This document shows, piece after piece, positions 48,584 to 58,281 of a stretch of DNA of 64,000 bases; position 1 is the first letter of the stretch; every line of letters begins with the position of its first letter. The DNA comes from Actinomadura sp. NBRC 104412 (lineage in GTDB: Bacteria; Actinomycetota; Actinomycetes; Streptosporangiales; Streptosporangiaceae), in contig NZ_BSTM01000035.1 in the NCBI RefSeq assembly GCF_030269515.1, forward strand, positions 1 to 64,000, written 5' to 3'. The position numbers were made by a program, and so were the translations under genes. The notes beneath the pieces are model-generated. The model was given only the letters and a program-made list of their open reading frames with translations, did not search any database and was not told the DNA's origin.

Positions 48584-50533
48584 TCAGATATCCAGGAATC
48601 GGACGTCCTTGGCGTTGCGCTGGATGAACTCGCGGCGCGGCTCCACCTCTTCGCCCATGAGCACGCTGAACAGCTCGTCGGCCTGGGCCGCGTCGTCCAG
48701 CGTGACCTGCAACAGAAGCCGGTTGTCCGGGTCCATGGTGGTGTCCCACAGCTCGCTGGCGTTCATCTCGCCCAGACCCTTGAACCGCTGGACCAGGTCG
48801 CGGGGGCGCGGGTCGCGCTTGCCCGCCTCGATGCCCGCCTCGATGATCGCGTCGCGTTCGCGGTCGGAGTAGGCGTAGTCGGCGTCCTGGCCCCGCGCGT
48901 CCCACTTGATCTTGTAGAGCGGGGGCTGGGACAGGTACACGTGGCCGGCCTCGATCAGCGGCTTCATGAACCGGAACAGCAGGGTCAGCAGCAGCGTGTT
49001 GATGTGGTGGCCGTCCACGTCGGCGTCCGACATCAGGATGATCTTGTGGTAGCGGAGCCGGTTGATGTCGAACTCGTCGTGCACGCCGGTGCCCAGCGCG
49101 GTGATGATCGCCTGCACCTCGTTGTTCTTGAGGATGCGGTCGATCCGCGCCTTCTCCACGTTGAGGATCTTGCCGCGGATCGGCAGGATCGCCTGGAAGT
49201 GCGGGTTGCGCCCGCCCTTGGCCGAGCCGCCCGCCGAGTCGCCCTCCACGATGTAGAGCTCGGACACCGAGGGGTCGGTGGACTGGCAGTCCGACAGCTT
49301 GCCGGGCAGCGAGGTCGACTCCAGCAGGCTCTTGCGGCGGGTCAGGTCGCGCGCCTGCCGGGCCGCGATCCGGGCCCGCGCCGCCTGCGTGGCCTTGTTG
49401 ACGATCTCCTTGGCCTCGCCGGGGTTGCGCTCGAACCAGTCGCGCAGATGCTCGTTGCAGGCTTTCTGGACGAACGACTTGGCCTCGGTGTTGCCGAGCT
49501 TGGTCTTGGTCTGCCCCTCGAACTGGGGGTCGGCCAGCTTGATCGAGATGATCGCGGTCAGGCCCTCGCGGACGTCCTCACCGGTGAGGTTGTCGTCCTT
49601 GCCCTCCCGCAGCAGCCGCTGCTCCCTGGCGTAGCGGTTGACGATCGTCGTCAGCGCCGCCCGGAAGCCCTCCTCGTGGCTGCCGCCCTCGGCCGTGTTG
49701 ATCGTGTTGGCGAAGGTGTGCACCGACTCGGCGTACGAGGAGTTCCACTGCATGGCGATCTCGACGGACATGCCCTCGGTGTCGTCGCCGAAGTAGATCA
49801 CCGAGTCGTGCACGGCGTCGCGCTTGCTGTTGAGGTAGCGGACGAAGTCCTCGATGCCGCCCTCGTAGTGATAGCGGACGGTGCGCGGCTCGCCGTCGTC
49901 GCCCACGCCGTGCCCAGGACGCTCGTCCACAAGGGAGATCGACAGGCCGCGGTTGAGGAAGGCCATCTCCTGCATGCGGCGGGACAGGGTCTCGAAGTTC
50001 CACTCAAGGGTCTCGAAGATGGTCCCGTCCGGCCAGAACGTGATCGTGGTGCCGGTCTCGGACGTCGGCTCGCCCTTGGCCAGCGGCGCCACCGGGCCGC
50101 GCCAGGTGTAGGACTGCCGCCACACGTGGCCGTCCACCCGCACCTCGGCCTCCAGCCGGGACGACAGCGCGTTCACCACCGCCGACCCGACGCCGTGCAG
50201 GCCGCCGGACACCGCGTAGGACTTGCCGTCGAACTTGCCGCCCGCGTGCAGCGTGGTCAGCACCAGCTCGATGGCGGGGCGTTTCTCCACCGGATGCTCG
50301 CCCACGGGGATGCCGCGCCCGTTGTCGTACACCCGGACGCCGCCGTCGGCCAGCAGCGTCACCACGATCTCGTCGGCATACCCGGCCAGGGCCTCGTCGA
50401 CGGAGTTGTCGACGATCTCGTATACCAGGTGGTGCAGTCCCCGCTCGCCGGTCGAGCCGATGTACATGCCCGGGCGTTTGCGGACCGCCTCCAGACCTTC
50501 AAGGACAGTGATCGAACTAGCGTCGTACGCCAA
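48584..50533 (-). CDS. gyrB: DNA gyrase subunit B
   Basis: A 649-aa gyrase ATPase subunit. The GHKL ATP site shows EIVDNSVDEALAGYADEI, VRVYDNGRGIPVGEHPVEK and GLHGVGSAVVNALS. The Toprim domain has YIVEGDSAGGSAKGGRN, LPIRGKILNVEKAR and ILMSDADVDGHHINTLLLT. The TTG start (50533, MAYDASSITVLEGLEAV) follows AGGAGG at 7 nt; the frame is open upstream but without family sequence. It stands between the DciA gene and gyrA. Confidence 0.95.
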   Translation of the reverse strand: MAYDASSITVLEGLEAVRKRPGMYIGSTGERGLHHLVYEIVDNSVDEALAGYADEIVVTLLADGGVRVYDNGRGIPVGEHPVEKRPAIELVLTTLHAGGKFDGKSYAVSGGLHGVGSAVVNALSSRLEAEVRVDGHVWRQSYTWRGPVAPLAKGEPTSETGTTITFWPDGTIFETLEWNFETLSRRMQEMAFLNRGLSISLVDERPGHGVGDDGEPRTVRYHYEGGIEDFVRYLNSKRDAVHDSVIYFGDDTEGMSVEIAMQWNSSYAESVHTFANTINTAEGGSHEEGFRAALTTIVNRYAREQRLLREGKDDNLTGEDVREGLTAIISIKLADPQFEGQTKTKLGNTEAKSFVQKACNEHLRDWFERNPGEAKEIVNKATQAARARIAARQARDLTRRKSLLESTSLPGKLSDCQSTDPSVSELYIVEGDSAGGSAKGGRNPHFQAILPIRGKILNVEKARIDRILKNNEVQAIITALGTGVHDEFDINRLRYHKIILMSDADVDGHHINTLLLTLLFRFMKPLIEAGHVYLSQPPLYKIKWDARGQDADYAYSDRERDAIIEAGIEAGKRDPRPRDLVQRFKGLGEMNASELWDTTMDPDNRLLLQVTLDDAAQADELFSVLMGEEVEPRREFIQRNAKDVRFLDI

Positions 50534-51153
50534 AGGAGATCCTCCTGCCGGGGATGCCCGTCGCCCGCGCTCGTCGGAGAGCGCGGTGTGCCCCGTAACA
50601 CACGTATGGGCGCCCCTCTCGCTCTGGACAGTCGGCCAGAGACCCGGGCGACCCATGGCGGCACAGCATCCTGAACCCGATTTCATTCTACCGGCTCGTA
50701 GCCCAAAAAGTGGCACTGACGAGCGCTGTGTGCGCGTGTGGCGGCCGGACGGGCGAGGAGATGTGACCCCCCATAGGCCCGGGGGGGTTCTCTGGCCTAC
50801 GGCGCGCTCGTCCGCGAAGTTCATCCGGCGGCCGGCCGGGCCGGTTCCGCGCCATCCGATGGCCGCGCGCAGCCGCCCGATCGCGCCGCGTGGCCGGTCC
50901 ATAGCGCCTCCTGCGCGTGGTCCAGTCGTACGGAATGAACGCTGTCACACGGCACTGACATTCCGTGTTCGCCGAAGGCCGATTCGATCACGCAGGGTGC
51001 CCGCCGCCGGGCGCCCGGCGGTGGCTTCGGAGCCGTGCCCGGCCGCGGTTTCAAGGCCGCCGCGGAGCCTCGGGCCGCCGGTCAGGCTCGGGCCGCCGGT
51101 CAGGCTCGGGCCGCCGGTCAGGCTCGGGCCGCCGGTCAGGCTCGGGCCGCCGG
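50534..51153. other. gyrB upstream region and repeats
   Basis: No gene seen. On the minus strand TAGAAT (50685-50690) is a plausible -10 for gyrB. The far part (51070-51158) is an 18-bp tandem repeat. The rest is arginine-rich frames without support. Confidence 0.4.
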
Positions 51154-51158
51154 TCAGC
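51070..51158. repeat. Five 18-bp tandem repeats at the end of the DciA gene
   Basis: The unit TCGGGCCGCCGGTCAGGC is repeated five times, the last copy diverging at its end. The array overlaps the DciA stop codon (51154-51156) and continues beyond it, so it may be read-through coding sequence in other strains or a structured terminator. Confidence 0.7.
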
Positions 51159-51765
51159 GGACGCGCCAGCCTCCGGGGCGGCGGGGGCCCGAGGACGGGC
51201 CGACGACCTTGACCTTCCGGACCGTTCCGTGCCCCAGCTCCTCGTTCAGCCGCCTGACCAGCGTGGACGCCAGCAACCTGAGCTGCGTCGCCCAGGTGGT
51301 GGAGTCCGCGACCACCGTCAGCTCACCGTCCTCGAAGCGTTCGGGACGGGTGTGCTCGGCCAGCTCAGGGCCCACGATGCCGGGCCAGTTGCCGAAGACC
51401 CCTCCGACGGCTGCGCGCTGCTCCCAGCCCCGGGACGCCAGAAGCTCGCGTATGGCCGTCCCGAACAACTTGGGATCGCCCCCACGGCCGGGCTCCCGTA
51501 TTACGAGGGGACGGCCGCCGCCCTTACGTTTTCCGCCCTGCCCCGGTACGGAGCCGCACTTGCGGGCGTCAGCCTTCGCCTGCGCCAGGGCCTCGCGAGC
51601 GAGCTCGATCCCCGATTTCGCCGAAGATACGGACTTGCCGTCGTCCCCACCTGAGTCGGCCGGATCTCCGGCGTAATTCGCCGCATCGGTGGAGTTATGC
51701 ACAGCCTGTGGATCATCGCCACCCGAAGGGCCGTCGGGCAGCCGACTGGAAGTGGGCTCACTCAC
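51154..51765 (-). CDS. DUF721/DciA-family protein
   Basis: A 203-aa protein. A charged linker is followed by the DUF721 domain: LFGTAIRELLASRGWEQRAA, VGGVFGNWPGIVGPELAEHT, RPERFEDGELTVVADSTTWA and TQLRLLASTLVRRLNEELG. DciA proteins of this family load or assist the replicative helicase DnaB and are encoded between recF and gyrB in actinobacteria. The GTG start overlaps the recF stop by 8 bp (GTGAGTGA), so translation is coupled. Confidence 0.85.
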   Translation of the reverse strand: MSEPTSSRLPDGPSGGDDPQAVHNSTDAANYAGDPADSGGDDGKSVSSAKSGIELAREALAQAKADARKCGSVPGQGGKRKGGGRPLVIREPGRGGDPKLFGTAIRELLASRGWEQRAAVGGVFGNWPGIVGPELAEHTRPERFEDGELTVVADSTTWATQLRLLASTLVRRLNEELGHGTVRKVKVVGPSSGPRRPGGWRVR

Positions 51766-52882
51766 GGGTCACCTTCCCATCGGCGACGGTGTAAGAGTTG
51801 CCGGCCAGTTCCCTTGGGACGTCCACCGGCACCGCCGCAGTGATGAGGACCTGTTCCGCCTGCGCCACCATCTCCGCGAGCCTGCTGCGCCGTCCCGTGT
51901 CCAGCTCGGCGAACACATCGTCCAAGATCAGCACTGGGTCGTCCCCGTCCGCGCGCAGGAGGTCGAAGGCCGCCAGCCGCAGTCCCAGGGCGAATGACCA
52001 CGACTCGCCATGGCTGGCATAGCCGCGTGCGGGCAGTTCCCCCAGGCGCAGGACGAGGTCGTCCCTGTGCGGGCCGATGAGGCTGATCCCGCGCTCCAGT
52101 TCCTGCCGCCGCGTCTCCGCCACAGCGGCGAGCATCTGCTCCTCGAGTTGTGCACGGTCTGTGGACAACTCCGTCTCACTCAAGGAGCTCTTGTACACAA
52201 GCCCCGCCAAGTCGCTCCCAGGCGCGATCGCCGCATAGGACCGGGCGACCAGGGGACGCAGCGCGGCCACCAGTTCCAGCCGGGCTGAGAGCAACTCCGC
52301 ACCCGTACGGGCCAAGTGCGAGTCCCATACGTCAAGGGTGGCCAGCACCTCCGGTCCGGGGGACCGCCTGTGCGCGGCCGCCGACTTGAGCAGGGCGTTG
52401 CGCTGCTTCAGAACCCGGTCGTAGTCGGACCTGACGCCCGCGAACCTGGGCGCGCGTGCCGTCAGCAACTCGTCCAGAAAGCGGCGCCGCTCCCCAGGGT
52501 CCCCCTTGACCAGGGACAGGTCCTCCGGGGCGAACAGGACGGTGCGCAGCATCCCCAGGATCTCGCGGGGCCTGGGGACCGGCGAACGGTTGAGGCGCGC
52601 CCGGTTGGCCTTGCCCGGGTTGATCTCCAGCTCGATCAGGGCCTTGCGGTCGTCCTTCACCACCCCGGCCCGCACGATCGCCCGGGGAGCCCCCTGGCGT
52701 ACCAAGGGGGCGTCCGTCGCCACACGATGGCTGCTGTGCGAGGCCACATAACCGATGGCCTCCACAAGGTTGGTCTTGCCCTGGCCGTTCGGCCCCACGA
52801 ACGCGGTGGCTCCCGGCTCCAGCGCGACCTCGGCGGAGGCGTACGAGCGGAAGTCCTGTAGCGAGAGGTGGGCGACGTGCAC
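51758..52882 (-). CDS. recF: DNA replication/repair protein RecF
   Basis: A 374-aa SMC-like ATPase that guides RecA loading at gaps in DNA. Walker A is FVGPNGQGKTNLVEAIGY (about residues 30-47). The signature region includes VTARELAGNSYTVAD-like C-terminal features and the Walker B block DPVLILDDVFAELDTGRRSR. The start is GTG 52882. It overlaps the DciA gene downstream. The usual neighbour order gyrB-DciA-recF-gnd-dnaN is kept. Confidence 0.93.
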   Translation of the reverse strand: MHVAHLSLQDFRSYASAEVALEPGATAFVGPNGQGKTNLVEAIGYVASHSSHRVATDAPLVRQGAPRAIVRAGVVKDDRKALIELEINPGKANRARLNRSPVPRPREILGMLRTVLFAPEDLSLVKGDPGERRRFLDELLTARAPRFAGVRSDYDRVLKQRNALLKSAAAHRRSPGPEVLATLDVWDSHLARTGAELLSARLELVAALRPLVARSYAAIAPGSDLAGLVYKSSLSETELSTDRAQLEEQMLAAVAETRRQELERGISLIGPHRDDLVLRLGELPARGYASHGESWSFALGLRLAAFDLLRADGDDPVLILDDVFAELDTGRRSRLAEMVAQAEQVLITAAVPVDVPRELAGNSYTVADGKVTRE

Positions 52883-52977
52883 GAGACACGAGGGTAGAGC
52901 CTTCGCAGGCCCGCGGTACCTGGCGGCCGGTACACCACCGAGCGTCCGCCCGCGCGGCCCCGGAGAACTACAAGGGA

Positions 52978-53898
52978 CTACAGGGAGGGCGGCTTGACGT
53001 CTGCGCCGGGGGAGTCGGCGCCCTTGGCGGCCTCGACCGGGTGGCCGCCGAACTGGTTGCGGAGGGCCGCGACGACCTTCATCGCGGGAGAGTCCTTCTG
53101 GCGGGAGGCGAACCGGGCGTACAGCGCGGCGGTGATGGCGGGGAGCGGCACGGCGTGGTCCACCGCCGCCTGGACGGTCCACCGTCCCTCACCGGAGTCG
53201 TTGGCGTAGCCGCGCAGCCGCTCCAGGTGGGGGTCGTCGGCGAGCGCGCGGTTCATCAGGTCGAGCAGCCAGGAGCGGACGACGGTGCCCTGCTCCCAAC
53301 TGCGGAACGTCTCGGGCACGTTGGTGACCAGGTCGCTGGCCTCGATCAGCTCCCAACCTTCCCCGTACGCCTGCATCATCGCGTACTCGATGCCGTTGTG
53401 GACCATCTTGACGAAGTGCCCGGCGCCGACCTTCCCCGCGTGCACGAAGCCGTACTCGCCCTCGGGCTTGAGCGTCTCGAAGATCGGCATGGCGCGCTTC
53501 ACCAGTTCCTCGTCGCCGCCGACCATGAGGGCGTAGCCGTTCTTGTTCCCCCATACGCCGCCGCTGACCCCGCAGTCGAGGAAGCCGATCCCTCGGGCCG
53601 ACAGCTCCTCGCCGTGCTTCTGGTCGTCCACATAGTGGGAGTTGCCGCCGTCGATGACGAGATCCCCAGGTTCGAGGATTTCCCCAAGCCTGTGGATGGC
53701 CTCATGCGTGGGGGGGCCGGCGGGGATCATCAGCCACACCGTCCTGGGCGGGGTCAGCCGCTCCACCAGTTCCTCCATCGAGGAGACATCGCTGTTCTCC
53801 GGATGGTGGTCGTAACCGACGATCGTGTGGCCACCGCGGCGGAGGCGATCGGCCATGTTGCCGCCCATCCTGCCCAGGCCGATGATCCCCATCTCCAT
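52978..53898 (-). CDS. gnd: 6-phosphogluconate dehydrogenase (decarboxylating), short form
   Basis: A 306-aa short-chain-type 6-phosphogluconate dehydrogenase (GntZ/YqeC-like rather than the 470-aa E. coli form). The NAD(P) motif is MGIIGLGRMGGNMADRLRRG, catalytic blocks are VIDGGNSHYVDDQKHGEEL and FVKMVHNGIEYAMMQAYGE GW. It converts 6-phosphogluconate to ribulose 5-phosphate. GGGGAGAGAAGAC precedes the ATG. In many actinobacteria this gene sits between dnaN and recF, as here. Confidence 0.92.
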   Translation of the reverse strand: MEMGIIGLGRMGGNMADRLRRGGHTIVGYDHHPENSDVSSMEELVERLTPPRTVWLMIPAGPPTHEAIHRLGEILEPGDLVIDGGNSHYVDDQKHGEELSARGIGFLDCGVSGGVWGNKNGYALMVGGDEELVKRAMPIFETLKPEGEYGFVHAGKVGAGHFVKMVHNGIEYAMMQAYGEGWELIEASDLVTNVPETFRSWEQGTVVRSWLLDLMNRALADDPHLERLRGYANDSGEGRWTVQAAVDHAVPLPAITAALYARFASRQKDSPAMKVVAALRNQFGGHPVEAAKGADSPGADVKPPSL

Positions 53899-54172
53899 GT
53901 CTTCTCTCCCCTGTACGTGGCGTCGTCGCCGTACACGTCGCCGTGCGTGCCCTACATCGTCGGCGTCCCGCCCAGGGCGGCCCACACCGCATCGCGCCTA
54001 GGCGTACCCGCAAACAGCCGCCTACGCGTGCAATGCCCGCCTTTGTGAACCCATGTGGATCCGGTGCGATCCCAAGGGCGGAAGCCGATGTGGACAACCC
54101 GCACGGGCGTCCGCATAGTCCGCCTCATCCTCCCCTACGGTGCGGACCCCTGGACCCGTGCAGGTCCGAGGG

Positions 54173-55315
54173 TCAGCCCGACAGCCGCACCGGCATGATC
54201 AGGTAACGGTAGCTGGGGTTCTCACCCTCCTGCGGAGGCTTGCCGGTGAGCACTGCGGGCTTGGTGGGCGTGGTGAACGACAGCCGCGCCACGTCCGAGC
54301 CGATCGCCGCCAGCCCGTCCAGCAGGAACCCGGGGTTGAACGCGATCGCGATGTCGTCGCCCTCCAACGTCGCCTCAAGCGCCTCGACGGCCTGGGCCTC
54401 ATCACCGGTCCCCGCCTCCAGGACGACCTCTCCCTGGCTGAACGAGAGCCGTACAGGGGTGTTCCGCTCGGCCACCAGGGACACCCGCTTGACCGCCTCG
54501 ATGAACGGCGCGGTCTGGACCTCGGCGAGGCCCGCGTACTCGCTGGGCAGCAGCGAGCGGTACTTCACGAAGTCGCCGTCCAGCAGCCGGGACGTGGTGC
54601 GGTGCCCCCCGCCCTCGAAACCGATCATCCCTTCGCCCGCGCCGTCGGCGCCGCCCAGCGCGATGGACACCTCCGCGCCCGCGGTCAGTGACTTGGCGGT
54701 GTCGGCCAGGGTCTTGGCGGGCACCAGGGCCACCGCGGTGAAGTCGGGACGGTCCGGCTTCCAGTGCATCTCCCGTACGGCGAGCCGGTAGCGGTCGGTC
54801 GCGGCCAGGGTGACCGTCTCGCCCTCGATTTCCACACGCACACCGGTGAGCATGGGGATGGTCGCGTCCTTACCGGCCGCGACGGCGACCTGGTTGACCG
54901 CGGCGGCGAACTCGTCGCTTCCCACGGAACCGGCGGCCGGTGGCATCTGGGGGAGTGTCGGGTAGTCCTCCACAGGCATGGTGAGCAGTGTGAACTTCGC
55001 GCTGCCACAACGGAGCATGACCTTGGCGCCGTCCGTGGTCACCTCCACAGGGTGTGGGGGCAGGCTGCGCGAGATCTCGGCCAGGAGCCGCCCCGACACC
55101 AGGGCGCTTCCCGCCTCCTCCACGTCGATCTCCGTGGCGACCTGTGCGGAGACCTCGTAGTCGAATGCCGACAGCTTCAGCCGGTCCGTGTTGCCCTCAC
55201 CCCCGGCCACCATGTGCATGCCGGCCAGCACCGCCACGGGCGGCCGGGCCGGAAGGGTCCGGGCGGTCCACGCCACGGCGTCGGCGAGGGCGTCTCTGTC
55301 GATGCGGAACTTCAT
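54173..55315 (-). CDS. dnaN: DNA polymerase III beta sliding clamp
   Basis: A 380-aa sliding clamp, a ring that tethers DNA polymerase III to DNA. Clamp-like blocks are MKFRIDRDALADAVAWTART, FDYEVSAQVATEIDVEEAG, VLLPSE-type core RSLLPSEYAGLAEV, and the C-terminal hydrophobic motif SYRYLIMPVRLSG. Start ATG 55315. It lies across the oriC-like region from dnaA, in the same direction. Confidence 0.95.
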   Translation of the reverse strand: MKFRIDRDALADAVAWTARTLPARPPVAVLAGMHMVAGGEGNTDRLKLSAFDYEVSAQVATEIDVEEAGSALVSGRLLAEISRSLPPHPVEVTTDGAKVMLRCGSAKFTLLTMPVEDYPTLPQMPPAAGSVGSDEFAAAVNQVAVAAGKDATIPMLTGVRVEIEGETVTLAATDRYRLAVREMHWKPDRPDFTAVALVPAKTLADTAKSLTAGAEVSIALGGADGAGEGMIGFEGGGHRTTSRLLDGDFVKYRSLLPSEYAGLAEVQTAPFIEAVKRVSLVAERNTPVRLSFSQGEVVLEAGTGDEAQAVEALEATLEGDDIAIAFNPGFLLDGLAAIGSDVARLSFTTPTKPAVLTGKPPQEGENPSYRYLIMPVRLSG

Positions 55316-56040
55316 GGGGACCCGCCTCCTGAAGGTTTCGGTTCGCGGATTGGGTGGAACTGATCATTTGGGACGCCCGGGACACGGGATCCCCAGGCCC
55401 TGAGTTGAGATGTTCTTTTCTTGGATAGAGACAAGAGGCAGTACTCGTCATAGGGGCGGTGGACAGTGTGGACATCCGGCGTCCGCGCAGGTGGGTGACC
55501 TGTTTTTGTCCACCGGCGCTGTGGGTTCGAAGTGGACGCGGCGGCGCCGCCTGAGGATGGCGAAACCGTCCCCACACGTCATCCTCACCTCATCCCCCGG
55601 TTATCCACGGGTTCTCCGCAGGTTCTCCAGCCGGACACCGCGGATCCGTCGACCGACACCCCGGAGACCGCGCCGAGCCGGGGCCGCCGGACGCTCCGTC
55701 CCCAGCGCGTCCCCAGGCAATCCTCAGCTTGTCCACGGAGCCGTCCCCATGATGCCGGGCGGCGTCCCCAGCCCGTCCCCAAACCATCCACGTCTTGTCC
55801 TCAGGTTCTCCGCAGGTTGTCCCCTGGCTTTTCCACTTGGATCCCCAGTGTTTTCCCCAGCCTGTGGGTATCGGGGGTTTGCCTTGGCTCTCGCCACTCC
55901 ACGCGCGCCCGGCCTCTTGCCCTGTCCATGTGCTGGGGTCGTCCGGCTCTGGTGTGGGCGGCCCTAGGCGCTCGGATTCGCGTTCAAGCCGGACCCCACC
56001 GACCCGCCGGACCCCCTGGACGGGAGCCGACGGGCTTGGG
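55316..56040. other. oriC-like region between dnaN and dnaA
   Basis: This 725-bp gene-free stretch holds DnaA-box-like sites: TTGTCCACC (55506-55514), TTATCCACG (55601-55609), TTGTCCACG (55729-55737), and weaker TTGTCCTCA, TTGTCCCCT, TTTTCCACT and TTTTCCCCA forms. The flank near dnaN is AT-rich (GTTCTTTTCTTGGATAG, about 55410-55430), a possible unwinding element or dnaN promoter. The position between dnaA and dnaN and the boxes make it the likely chromosomal origin. Confidence 0.8.
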
Positions 56041-58281
56041 TCAGCGCTTGCGCGCCTGGTGTTTGATCCGTCCGGTCAGCTCGGTCACCTGGTTGTAGAT
56101 CGCGCGGCGCTCGGCCATCAGAGATCTGATCTTGCGCTCGGCGTGCATCACGGTGGTGTGGTCGCGGCCGCCGAACTGCTGGCCGATCTTGGGCAGCGAC
56201 AGCTCGGTCAGCTCGCGGCACAGGTACATCGCGATCTGCCTGGCGGTCACCAGCATCCGGGACCGGGACGGGCCGCACAGATCCTCGATCGTGGTCCCGA
56301 AGTACTCCACCGTCTGCGCCATGATCATCGCGGCGGTGATCTCCGGGCCGGTGTCGTTCGGGATCAGGTCCTTCAGCACGATCTCGGCCAGCTTCATGTC
56401 CACCGACTGCCGGTTGAGGCTGGCGAACGCCGTCACCCGGATCAGCGCGCCCTCCAGCTCGCGGATGTTGGTCGCGATCTGGGACGCGATGAACTCCAGC
56501 ACGTCCGGCGGCGCGGCCAGTCCCTCCTGCCGCGCCTTCTTCTGCAGGATCGCGATCCGGGTCTCCAGCTCCGGCGGCTGGACGTCGGTGGTGAGGCCCC
56601 ACTCGAACCGGTTGCGCAGCCGATCCTCCAGCGTCACCAGTTCTTTAGGCGGCCGATCACTGGAGATGACGATCTGCTTGCTCGCGTTGTGCAGGGTGTT
56701 GAAGGTGTGGAAGAACTCCTCCTGCGTCTGTTCCTTGCCCTCGAGGAACTGGATGTCGTCGACCAGGAGGATGTCGACGTCCCGATACCGCCGGCGGAAG
56801 CCGTCCGCCTTGCCGTCGCGGATCGAGTTGATGAAGTCGTTGGTGAACTCCTCGGAGCTCACGTACCGCACGCGCGCCCCGTTGAAGAGGCTTTGCGCGT
56901 AGTGGCCGATGGCGTGCAGGAGGTGCGTCTTGCCCAGGCCCGAGTCGCCGTAGATGAACAGCGGGTTGTACGCCTTGGCCGGTTGCTCGGCGACCGCGAC
57001 CGCCGCGGCGTGCGCGAAGCGGTTGGAGGAGCCGATGACGAAGGTCTCGAAGGTGTACTTGGGGTTGAGCCGTGCATGCTCCGCTCCGGGGGCCGGGCCG
57101 CTGCCCGCTGGACCGGTTCCTGTGGGCGGACCCATTCCAGGGCCGCCACCCGGATGGCCAGGCGCGTGGACACCCCGGGGCTTCGGCACGTTCGGAAGGT
57201 CCTCGTCCCGGAACGCCGCGCCTTCGCCCCTGTAAGGAGACTCGTCGCGGTAGGACTCATCCCCTCTGTAGGAGTCGGCCGACGCGTAGGCGGCGCCTTC
57301 CGTACCGAGGCCGCTCTGAGGCTCGTCGTTTGCCCCGCTCCGTCCCTGGGGCGGCTCACCACGACCCAGGCCCTGCCTGGACGCGCCCAGGGTGCGGTCG
57401 TTCAGGTGAGAGGGCGCGTGCCCTCGCACCCCCTGCGAGGCACCGGGTCCTCCCGGTTGACCCTGCCGACCCTGGCCTTCTCCCCCATGGCCATAGGAGT
57501 CCGCGCCGTTTCTGGGGCGGCCCGTACCTGAATAGCCCTCACCGTGGGAAGCCGCCGGCAGCCCGTTCTGAGGACCTCCCCCTTGGGAACCACGTCCGTC
57601 GTCGAATGGCGACGACCCTCCGGCCAATCGTTCCGCCCCAGGGCCAGATCCGGGTCGGCGGGACGAAGGCGGCGGAAACCCCCCGCCGTGCCCCTGCCCA
57701 CCGTGCTCGCTCTCACGCTGAGGCCACCCGCGGTCCTCGTCCTCTGAGAGATATCCACCGCCCGCGCCGGGGCTGTGGATAGAACCTGCGGACGGAGCGC
57801 CCCCATACCCCTGCTCCGGGTAGGAACGGTGGTCCCTATACGAACGGCCCTCGTACCCCTCGTACGACCGGTCATCGTAGGGACGCTCTTCGTACTCGGC
57901 GTACGAGCGTTCCCCATAGGCATCGGGAGGCCGTTCGAGCTGTCCCCGGCCCGGCCCCGGCTCGCCGGCCGCACCGGATGACGACGCCCCCGGCGACCCC
58001 GCCGAGGCACCGGAAGCGGATGGCGGTTCAGGCTGGACGGTGACCGCGACACGGATCTCCCGTCCCAGCTCATGCGAAAGAGCCTGCGTGATCAGCGCAC
58101 GCAGGCGCGTCTCCAAGGCGTCCTTGGCGAACTCGTTGGGCGCGGCCAGCAGAGCGGTGCCCTCCACCAGCGCCAGGGGCCGGACCATCGGCAGCCACGC
58201 GCGGTAGCTCGCGGGAAGTTCCCCTTCGGAGAGAGCCGTGAGCGTGCGGGTCCAGACCGATGCGAGATCCTGTCCGTCCAT
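56041..58281 (-). CDS. dnaA: Chromosomal replication initiator protein DnaA
   Basis: A 746-aa initiator. Domain I at the N-terminus (MDGQDLASVWTRTLTALSE, LAAPNEFAKDALETR) is followed by an unusually long Gly/Ser/Tyr/Pro-rich linker (about residues 90-400). The AAA+ domain begins with LNPKYTFETFVIGSSNRFAH, has Walker A GDSGLGKTHLLHAIG and Walker B VDILLVDDIQFLEG, and ends in the DNA-binding domain with the DnaA signature GRDHTTVMHAERKI. Start ATG 58281; a longer frame adds 15 residues without family resemblance. Its promoter carries two DnaA boxes. Confidence 0.95.
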   Translation of the reverse strand: MDGQDLASVWTRTLTALSEGELPASYRAWLPMVRPLALVEGTALLAAPNEFAKDALETRLRALITQALSHELGREIRVAVTVQPEPPSASGASAGSPGASSSGAAGEPGPGRGQLERPPDAYGERSYAEYEERPYDDRSYEGYEGRSYRDHRSYPEQGYGGAPSAGSIHSPGAGGGYLSEDEDRGWPQRESEHGGQGHGGGFPPPSSRRPGSGPGAERLAGGSSPFDDGRGSQGGGPQNGLPAASHGEGYSGTGRPRNGADSYGHGGEGQGRQGQPGGPGASQGVRGHAPSHLNDRTLGASRQGLGRGEPPQGRSGANDEPQSGLGTEGAAYASADSYRGDESYRDESPYRGEGAAFRDEDLPNVPKPRGVHAPGHPGGGPGMGPPTGTGPAGSGPAPGAEHARLNPKYTFETFVIGSSNRFAHAAAVAVAEQPAKAYNPLFIYGDSGLGKTHLLHAIGHYAQSLFNGARVRYVSSEEFTNDFINSIRDGKADGFRRRYRDVDILLVDDIQFLEGKEQTQEEFFHTFNTLHNASKQIVISSDRPPKELVTLEDRLRNRFEWGLTTDVQPPELETRIAILQKKARQEGLAAPPDVLEFIASQIATNIRELEGALIRVTAFASLNRQSVDMKLAEIVLKDLIPNDTGPEITAAMIMAQTVEYFGTTIEDLCGPSRSRMLVTARQIAMYLCRELTELSLPKIGQQFGGRDHTTVMHAERKIRSLMAERRAIYNQVTELTGRIKHQARKR

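Noticed and set aside
51070..51158. CRISPR-like array
   Set aside because: The five units are contiguous 18-bp tandem repeats without spacers; no cas genes are present anywhere in the window.
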